The position numbers and the translations under genes were made by a program. A stretch of 64,000 nt of DNA from Cryptomeria japonica (taxonomy: Eukaryota > Streptophyta > Pinopsida > Cupressales > Cupressaceae), in NCBI RefSeq assembly GCF_030272615.1, contig NC_081406.1:472926400-472990399 (forward strand), written 5' to 3'. Below, piece by piece: positions 56,240 through 64,000 of the stretch. Below the pieces are notes generated by a model. The model saw nothing but the letters and a program-made list of their open reading frames with translations. It did no database searches and had not been told where the DNA came from. How positions within the stretch are numbered: the stretch's first letter is position 1; each line of letters begins with the position of its first letter.

Positions 56240-58320
56240 AAGAAAAGATGCATTCATAAGGGTGTGCTTGTATGAAGTAAAAGCCAAATCAAAATTGATT
56301 TATTAGGCACACACTTGATAAATGAGATTCAAAGTTAGAAGGTCTTTAAAAAGCTATGTATTGGCATGCATGTGATACTACAAAAATTAACTTGTTTTTC
56401 AAAGGGATCTTTTACCATCCATAGTTGCACACCTCTATGATGGGGTTTTCTATTTTATAATCTCAAATTTGCTTTCATGTTATGAGGTGCATGCCCAAGA
56501 TAGGAAAGGGGGCTTTTGTTTGAAAGTGATTTCCCTAGATAAGAACACACTTTTGAAATGGAAATGCTAAGTTAGAATCAAAATGGTAAGTGCCTTTGTT
56601 ACGTGCATACTTCAATGATACAATAAAGTTAGAAAGTCTAAATTGCATGTACTCAAGTACATGCTTCAACGAGAGCATAGCTTTCAAATTTCAGTTTTAT
56701 TTGAAATTTTCTTATTCAAGTTTACAGTTTAGCACTTTCACTTTATGTTTTGGTGCTTAGGTTTCCATATTAGCATCTTTGCTTATTGTGCAAGTTCTTT
56801 AAGTTATTTAGGTATTTTCATCCCTTTTTAATCCTCTTTTCGTAGAATAATTCATATTCTTGTAGGCATTTTTGTCCAACCCATTTCAATGCCTATGCTA
56901 TGTAAATCAATGTTTACACTTTGTGAATCAACATGTGGCTCAGCACTTCCGCCCTATCATTTAGTCCTTTCGCACTTGGGAAATTTTTCTCTCTTTTATT
57001 ATTTTGTGTTTTTTTCTTTTTTTCTTTTTCTATTTGTCTAGGCATACATGCTTCCTTGTCTTTTTCGCCACTTTTAGCATTCTATCTTGGAGGTCCTTGT
57101 TTTTCATAAGAATAACTAACTAGCTATTGTTCTATTTAGATTCTTGATGGTTGCGTCAACACTTACACAATTTAGCATTTCAATAAATTCAATATAATCT
57201 GTTGCTTTTTTCTTTCTAGTTTTATGTTTTAGCACTTCTATTTGTTTTTTCTCACATTCATAATTCAGCACCTACACTTTGAGTAGGCTTGCCTTCATTT
57301 TTTTCTATCATTTTTCTCAAATTTTGTTCTATTTGAATTTTCTCACATTCATAATTCAGCACCTACACTTTGAGTAGGTTTGCCTTCATTTTTTCTATCA
57401 TTTTTCTCAAATTTTGTGCTAACCTTTTATTTTGATATGTTGCTCTAAGTGGTGCAGCTATCTACACCTATCAAAAATAAATAATCAAGACTACTAACAT
57501 ATTTGGTGTAGGTTATGTTGTCCTAATTTTTGAACTTGCACAATTTGGGATGACCCCACAAATTTTTGCTTGAAATTTGAGATTTTAAGGCTCTAGACAT
57601 GTTTTCCAAGGCATTTTTCCATCACCTAGGAATCCATTGACGAATCCAAGTCCTTCACCTCCGTTTTTGCCAACTTTCATTGTCTTAAAGTTGGGTTTTT
57701 CTTCAATTTCGGGTTTCAGAGCAGTCACTGCATGTAGGAGATTTTAATACAAAATTACAAGATTTTATGGCTCTAGGGCACACTTTTCAAGGTGGAAAGT
57801 CTACATTTCTTGATGATAAATCAATCATAAGCTTATCTTCCATCTTCGTGAAAGTTTCAATTGATTTTGCCCTTCATTTTGGCCATTTTCTCTACAATTT
57901 CGGGTTTCAGAGCAGTCACTGCAAGTTGGGGAACTTTTAGATGTTGTTGCAAGTGAAGTCACTGCAGGTAGGAACTTTTTGATGCAATTACAAGTTTTAA
58001 ATTTCACTTTATGTTTCTTTTTTCACTTTAAGTGTTTGTAGGAACTTCTTGAGGTGAATGAAAGTGTTTGAATTTACAAGTCTTTTCAACTTGTAAAGTG
58101 TCTTTAAAAACCCGAAATTGGCCTTAAAGTCATTTTTTCAAACTTGTAAAGTGATTTTAAAAGCTCCCATTACAAGTTATTTTCAAAAAGCAACTTGTAA
58201 TGAACCAAAAATTACCTGATTTGCTTCAAGTAAAGCTTTACAAGACATTTTCAACTTGTAATGGGTCATGAAAAATCCGAAATGCTTGCAATGAATGAAT
58301 GAAATGAAATATTTTAATGA
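56240..58320 (+). other. LCYE intron with short repeats, no gene seen
   Basis: AT-rich with long T runs. A 91-bp tandem duplication lies at 57251-57341 and 57342-57420 (CTCACATTCATAATTCAGC). GGGTTTCAGAGCAGTCACTG occurs at about 57711 and 57902. Towards 58320, ACTTGTAA words increase. Confidence 0.6.
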
Positions 58321-58468
58321 CGTCCACGAGACTGAACAGTATATGGGACCAAAGATAGCATCCTTAATTAATCTTCAGATTCCTTTCGATGTCCAATCTT
58401 CTACTATTGATTTTGACTAGAAGGCTGGCAGTTTGGTTAATTCTATCTTCAAATAACTGATGCATGTT

Positions 58469-59360
58469 CTAAACCCTCAATCCATTTTCATACTGAGTGC
58501 GGATGTCCTCATAAGCCGTGCACTCCATGATGAAGTGCCATTCCGTTTCCACAACCCCTTTATTGCAGAATATGCAAGCTCTTTCCTCCCATGCTTCTTT
58601 GGGTATCTTCCACCTACCGGTCTCGCATCTAAGGTGGTGTGACCCGGTTCTTAGTTGTGCAATTAGCATCCGCGCTTTACCTTTAATAGCCCCTAAATAT
58701 GTTTTTTCACTATGGTCCTTTGTTGGGTTAAACTCTTTGATGTAGTATTCTTTTTTCTGCCCAATCTGATTTGTCCACATGGTAATACAAAATTTTTCAA
58801 TAACATAACTTTTTATTTCACGGTTGGTGTTAGGACACTCATGCAAATTGATATTCCACTTGTTCAACCAATTGTTGTTTTGCTTCATCCAGGTTTTCTT
58901 CCTCCAATTTAGTGTCTCTTCCACAACCATTTTAGGCCAGCGATGCTTATCCATGTTCGCAACTTTCTTTAAATAACATATCAATCGGGTTATAGCTGAA
59001 GCCTCCAAAGGAATAGTATCTGCTTCAACTAACAAAATTTCATATGGGACCGTGCTTTTAACTTTGAGATTGCTTGTTATTAAATGCTTCTGAACTCTTT
59101 CTAGTTGCCTCCAACTGTAGTTTGACATGTTGCTACCCCATACTTCACAACCATAGAGAACAACCGGTGTGACTAGAAGACCAAAAAGGGTTTTCTTGGT
59201 TTTCTAGTCCCAAAGTTTTGTTTTTCTACACCTATTTTGAAGTAAGTATGAGGCTTTCCAACCTCCTTGTATCCTTTTTGTTCTACAAGTCTCCCAACTG
59301 ATCTTGTAGTGAAAGTCAATCCCAAGGTACTTGTATTCTTTCACTATTTCCAATGAGGAA
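58469..59360 (-). pseudogene. LINE reverse transcriptase C-terminal fragment
   Basis: Reading on the minus strand from about 59360, the frame gives EYKYLGIDFHYKISW, LVTPVVLYGCEVWG, then from 59128 SYSWRQLERVQKHL-type sequence and LIAQLRTGSHHLRCETGRW. A CIFC and VETEWHFIMEC zinc-binding end follows (zf-RVT type), stopping at 58469. These are the hallmark end of plant L1-like reverse transcriptases. A TAG at 59206-59204 interrupts the frame, and the catalytic palm (YADD box) is not present, so it is a truncated relic. Confidence 0.85.
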
Positions 59361-60773
59361 TTACAAGTTATTTTAAACTTGTAATGAGTCTCCCCAAAAC
59401 CGAAATTAGTTTTGCAAGTGTTTTTGTGGATTTTTTAACTTGCTCTTGCCCACATGTACCCTGATTGGAGAGATTTTTGGCATGAAGAACACTTGGCAAG
59501 GTCTACAACTTTATTGAATCCCCCATTTTTGCTCTACCATTGCCACGTTTTTGCAGATTTGAGTTTGATTTTAATGCCCTTCCTTCCATGGTCGGATCTC
59601 CACAAGGCGACTGCAAGTTTCTTTCATTCATAAGCAAGTTTTAAATGTTCCCTCTTTGCAAATAAAGAACACTTGTAGTCAGATCTTCAAGACCCGATTA
59701 CAAGTGGTTGAGTAAAAGTTTTTCCCTATACTTGCACTTGCAATCAGCCTTCCAAAACCCGAAATTAGCCCAAAATGCACTCAAAAACACTTGAAAATGA
59801 CTCTCTAGGAACCAATTACAAGTGCAAACTTGTATATTCCCATTACACATTGGAAATAGCATGTCCATTCTCCACCATTGCATGTCAATGCTCTTGTTTT
59901 TCTACACATGTAATACAGTCCTCAAAACCCGAAATTCACTTGTGAGCCCATTTTTGCATCAATTTATCCCTTCCCTTGTTAATCTTGTTCGCACACACGA
60001 TCTATCAAAACAACAAATCAAGGCATGGGCATTGTTTTATAACAATTTCATCTTGAATAAGGTGCTATTGGTTCTTCATCAGTGGACAAAAGAAGAGATA
60101 CGACAATAATTCATGGGGCCGCCTGTTGGTTCCCAAACCAACAGTCCTCGAGTCCTAGAGGAATTGCCACTAACTCATCGACAATCTTGGGGAGGGATTT
60201 GACCAACGAACAAGTTTCAATCACAAATGACTGAGATCTCCTGCACTTCTGGCTTTGCAAGACCAAGGCGGGTGAACCTATGCAATGTCAAAACAACTAA
60301 CATCTTTACAATACTCAGGACATTACATTTATAGAAGATCATCCCAATGAAAATGTACTAAGATAGATGGTTTAACTCCTGGTTATGGATTTAACCTTAG
60401 TTTGTAAGCATCTATGCACTTCATTGAGAGGTTTTCTACACTAATCCTGCTCCTAATGCAGAAAATAATAACAGGAAACATAAGAGATTTAAAGAGAATG
60501 GATTGATTCTGATGTTTGGGTGCAAACCCTATAACCAGTGCCTTCATCAGGGCAAGAGAGTCAAATTACAGCATGTTACATTAACCCAAATAGACCTAAC
60601 TATAACCAGTGGGTTCTCAGTATCAATGCATTACATTAACACCCCCTCTACAACTCCATTGCAACCATTCTTACATATCCTACATGCACACAACACTATT
60701 TCATTATCCTATAAAAGGCACTTTAATTTCTTCCTTGAAGAGAAGCAAGAAACAAGATAAACACCTGAGCTTG
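59361..60773 (+). other. Repeat-derived intron rich in ACTTGTAA, no gene seen
   Basis: TTACAAGT/ACTTGTAA and AAAACCCGAAATT words recur (59350-59940), like the upstream part of D1. A perfect palindrome, TGTTGGTTCCCAAACCAACA, sits at 60124-60143; its arms equal the TGTTGGTT end of D1. The rest to 60773 has no recognised feature. Confidence 0.55.
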
Positions 60774-60917
60774 TGTAATGTCCCCTTCTCAATGATGTGC
60801 TTTCAGTGGTCCATTGGCCTATTCCAGAGACCCGTAGGCTATGTGGAATGGAGAATTAGGGTTTCAAACGTTGGTGAAGCAAGAACTTACTATTTTTAGT
60901 AAGTTGGGGTTGGTTGT
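60774..60917 (+). mobile_element. A3: start of an A-type LTR, interrupted by Copia-2
   Basis: TGTAATGTCCCC at 60774, then about 140 bp collinear with A1 and A2 including the palindrome at 60885-60904. The match ends at the Copia-2 LTR. The remainder should lie beyond 64000. Confidence 0.82.
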
Positions 60918-61624
60918 GTTGAAACATGATAGCTTCGTTAAGATAAATGATTGAATGAGAGATAAATGAAGTCTCTCATTCAATCATCTATCTCATCGAT
61001 GAATAATGATAGACTTCATTTATATATATCCTTTGTAATCTTCATTCAGATTTCTTGTAATTGCAAATACATTTCATGATCGGTCTGCATATACTGATAT
61101 GTATTTTCTCGAATGATCGAGCACATGATCATATTGATATACTTCTGCTTAATTACCATTCACGATCATGAAGAGATTGTATTAGACTTGATCGGGTTAT
61201 CGTGTATAATAACCATGCAACAATGTCAATACTCCTAACATCCCGATTGGTATCGCGTTGGATAACAAAAGGTATTTAAGCACCGATTAGTATCAGGCAT
61301 TATTTGTATTAAACTGCTTGGTATTTGTTATGCGCTAACACCGATTCATATCGGTATGATCATATTTGTTATCAAGAGGCACGATCAAGTGTTACCTTGA
61401 TCGGCCATGTCTAAGTTAACACTTGATCAAACAATATCATCATATAAATGCCAATCAATGGATGAGTGATAAGACATCGAAATTTATTAATGTTCTATCA
61501 CAGCCACCTGCACAAAAGAATGTATAATCAACAATATTCATTGAAGCAATGTATATACAATTAGAATTTAAAGACAAATAAATACACCTTTGAGCATTTG
61601 AACATAGATTTGAATACATTTACA
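60918..61624 (+). repeat. 5' LTR of Copia-2
   Basis: About 707 bp from TGTTGAAACATG to GAATACATTTACA, directly abutting the primer-binding site. The start could be two bases earlier (TGTGTTG). Confidence 0.82.
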
Positions 61625-61708
61625 TGGTATCAGAGCCAGGTTAGATCGAACCTGAGGCATTCAAATTTGTAAAGTTCAAACCAAAGTATATAAATCACAT
61701 TTTTCTCC

Positions 61709-64000
61709 ATGGCCAGTGTTGTTAGATTTGAAGATAGACTCGATCGAGGAAATAACTTTGTCCCATGGAAATTCAGAATTATGTTGGTACTTAAAGAGAA
61801 CAAAGTACAGTCATTCGTAAATGAGAAAATTGAAGAACCACAGAATGATCCTGAGAAGACTATGTGGATAGATGGAAACAATAAGGCAATGAAGATAATT
61901 GTGGATGGGGTAAGAGACCATATTGTACCCCTTCTAACAAAATATGACACTGCATATTAGATGTTCAAATCTCTTGAGAGTACTTATGAGATAAGTAACT
62001 CTAGCAGAACTTTAGCATTGAAAAGGCAGATCAACCACATCAGTATGAACAAGGGTGAATCCATCAATGCCTACTTTATGAGAATCTCAACCTTAAGGGA
62101 TCAGCTCTCCACTCTTGGGTATGAGATTGAAAGCAAGGAATTAACCCTAATTGCTCTAGATGGTTTACCAAGCACCTGGGAAACCTTTGTACGAGGAATC
62201 AGTGCCAGATCTAAATTCCCGAAGTTTGATCGATTAAGAGCAGACAGTCTCCAGGAGGAATCCAAGCAAGCCAAGAAAGGGCTCAACCACAAATTCATAG
62301 ATGAAGACCTTCAAGTGCTTAATGCTAGCACTCACAAGAAGGGTAAAAAGAAGCAATTTAAGAAAAGGAAAAGTCATCAGAGCAAGAACACCTCCAAGAA
62401 AGATCTCTCCCACATTCAACGTTTCAGATGCGACCAGTTTGGACACTATGTAGCTAAATGCCCTGAAAGGTCCAAACAACAAGCTACATTTGCCAAAATA
62501 GGAAAGACTAGAGGAGAGAATGATTATGAGAAATATGTGTTTTATTCAGCACTCTCTAACCAAGTATCAAATAAAACAAACTCATGGGTGATTGATAGTG
62601 GCTCATCTAGACATATTACTGGGTTCAGAGAAGTGTTGGATTCCATGGTGGAAGAAACTGATGAAGAGGTAACAATTGGGGATAATTCTGCACATCCAGT
62701 CCGAGGAATTTTAACCTGCACCATAAAATTGAAGTCAGGTCTATCTTTGCAGCTCACAGAAGTACTATATGTCCCAGGCATCAAGAGGAACCTGGTCTCC
62801 ATTTCAGCACTTGAGGATAATGGGTATAGAGTGACCTTCACGGATAACAAAGTGTTGGTTTGGCCAAAGAATTCATCCATCAAGAAAGCCAAGACTATAG
62901 GTCAGAGGCAAGGTTACATGTACGAGCTATGCACAAAACCTAATCTAGCCCTAATCCATGAAGTTGCAGATGCAAATGAAATTTGGCATAGAAAATTAGG
63001 TCACCTGAACTTTCGTGCCTTATCATCTATGAAGAATCTTGTCACAGGTTTACCTAAGTTGAAACAGTATCATTCAGATGCATGCAAGGGATGTGCCCTA
63101 GGTAAAAATACTAAGGGCTCTTTTCAAAATAGTATTAGAAAAACTACCAATGTTTTAGAATTAGTCCACTCTGATTCATGTGGGCCTATGTCTGTACCCT
63201 CTTTAGGAGGATTTTTGTATTATGTAATATTTGTTGATGACTACTCCAGGAAGACTTGGATCTACTTCTTAAAATGTAAAGAATCAGAAGAGATCCGTAG
63301 AAGGTTTAAATAATTAAAATCCCTCACTGAAAACTCCTCGAGAAAGAAAATTAAGACCTTAAGAACTGACAATGGGAGGGAATATACTTTAGATCTATTC
63401 AGGGTTTGTAAAAATGTTGGGATTAAGAGGGAGTTCATTGTTCCTTACAACCCTCAACAAAATGGGGTAGCTGAAAGGAAGAATAAGACAATTGTAGAAG
63501 CAGCCAAAGCCATGCTCCTTGATCAAAATCTTGATACCCATCTTTGGGTAGAGGCCTCAAACACTGTCATGTATATACAGAATAGATGCCCTCATTCCCA
63601 CATTGAAGACAAAGCTCCTGAGGAATTCTTCACTGGATCAAAGCCAGATATCAGTCATTTCAAGATATTTGGGTGCCCTGTCTATATCCATGTACCTAAG
63701 GAGAAAAGAACAAAATTAGAGCCCTCAGGGAAAAGAGGAAATTTTGTTGGGTATAGTGAAACTTCCAAGGCCTACAGAATCTATGTACCTAGTCAAAAAC
63801 AAATTGAACTTAGTAGGGATGTGATCTTCGAGGAAGACTTAGCCTTCAAAAGAGCCAGAAATTCCATATAACTTGAAGTTCAAGTTTCTGCTCCTAACCT
63901 AGAAGAGGATCCTGCTCCTGAGTTTCAAAGGGAGAAGCTTGAAGAGAATGAGGATGAAGCCCAAAACTCACCTAGAGAAAATCCCAAGAAAAGACCACTC
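61709..64000 (+). pseudogene. Copia-2 gag-pol (gag, protease, integrase), three in-frame stops
   Basis: Starts MASVVRFEDRLDRGNNFVPW at 61709. The frame is intact except for TAG at 61958-61960 (after DTAY), TAA at 63311-63313 and TAA at 63869-63871. Gag has a UBN2-like core. The zinc knuckle RFRCDQFGHYVAKC lacks the first Cys. Protease has WVIDSGSSRHITG (about 62587). Integrase shows the HHCC part (WHRKLGHLNF, CKGCALGKN), then FVDDYSRKTW, LRTDNGREY and NGVAERKNKT, so all three acidic residues are present. The glycine-rich C-terminal part (FKIFGCPVYIHVPKEKRTK) follows. Reverse transcriptase lies beyond the window. The stops suggest an inactive but not very old copy. Confidence 0.92.

Larger units (their letters stand above)
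60918..64000 (+). mobile_element. Copia-2: 5' part of a Copia retrotransposon, cut by the window end
   Basis: The 5' LTR is 60918-61624 (TGTTGAAACATG ... ATTTACA). The primer-binding site TGGTATCAGAGCC is at 61625. The gag-pol reading region runs from 61709 to the window end. It is a distant relative of Copia-1 (collinear proteins, different LTRs). The 3' LTR is outside. Confidence 0.9.

Overview
The window reads as nuclear DNA of a seed plant with a very large genome, most likely a conifer. That is inference from the extreme density of nested LTR elements and the very long introns; no species marker was found. The only host-gene sequence recognised is two exons of a lycopene epsilon-cyclase gene (LCYE) on the + strand, at 46388-46452 and 49863-49995. 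Their splice phases join to give the family sequence around WETLWPQERKRQR. Everything else appears to be intron filled with transposable elements: at least 46 kb upstream of the first exon, 3.4 kb between the two, and at least 14 kb downstream.

Layout. (1) 1-14450 is a four-level nest. A broken minus-strand copy (G2) of an unrecognised element-associated gene is split by a 1.9-kb solo LTR (A1, 1103-13923). A1 is split by a 4.6-kb solo LTR (CB1, 2047-12942). CB1 is split by a 6.3-kb TG...CA element (D1, 4418-10720), which carries a second, nearly open copy of the gene (G1). (2) 15665-38390 is an old Gypsy-like element holding gag-protease remnants and matching GTGGG duplications. It contains a hAT transposon (19468-33075). 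The hAT contains a Copia element (23092-32614), and that Copia contains a 4.3-kb solo LTR (CB2, 25628-29911). A second solo LTR (CB3, 33113-37833) sits in the 3' part of the Gypsy element. (3) 39728-46116 is solo LTR A2, split by solo LTR CB4. (4) 46388-49995 holds the two LCYE exons with solo LTR E between them. (5) 51162-56239 is a non-autonomous Copia element split by solo LTR F. (6) 56240-60773 is repeat-rich intron with a LINE reverse-transcriptase fragment. (7) 60774-64000 is a truncated A-type LTR followed by a Copia element that runs off the window.

Most insertions could be dated relative to one another, because 5-bp target-site duplications (TSDs) can be read directly: TGATA, GACTG, GGTCC, CCTCC, GCTAG, AAATT, ATCTG and GTGGG are exact; GGGCG/GGGTG and CACGT/CATGT carry one change.

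The most unusual material is regulatory or structural. The four CB solo LTRs carry arrays of about 10-24 imperfect 30-bp hairpins, often about 165-175 bp apart. The hairpin arms appear to covary between copies (GTCCC...GGGAC against GACCC...GGGTC). Each CB LTR also has a perfect palindromic telo-box (AAACCCTAATTAGGGTTT) about 65 bp upstream of its TATA box. D1 resembles a giant LTR with a protein-coding gene in its U3-like part. All assignments come from reading the sequence; no database search was run.
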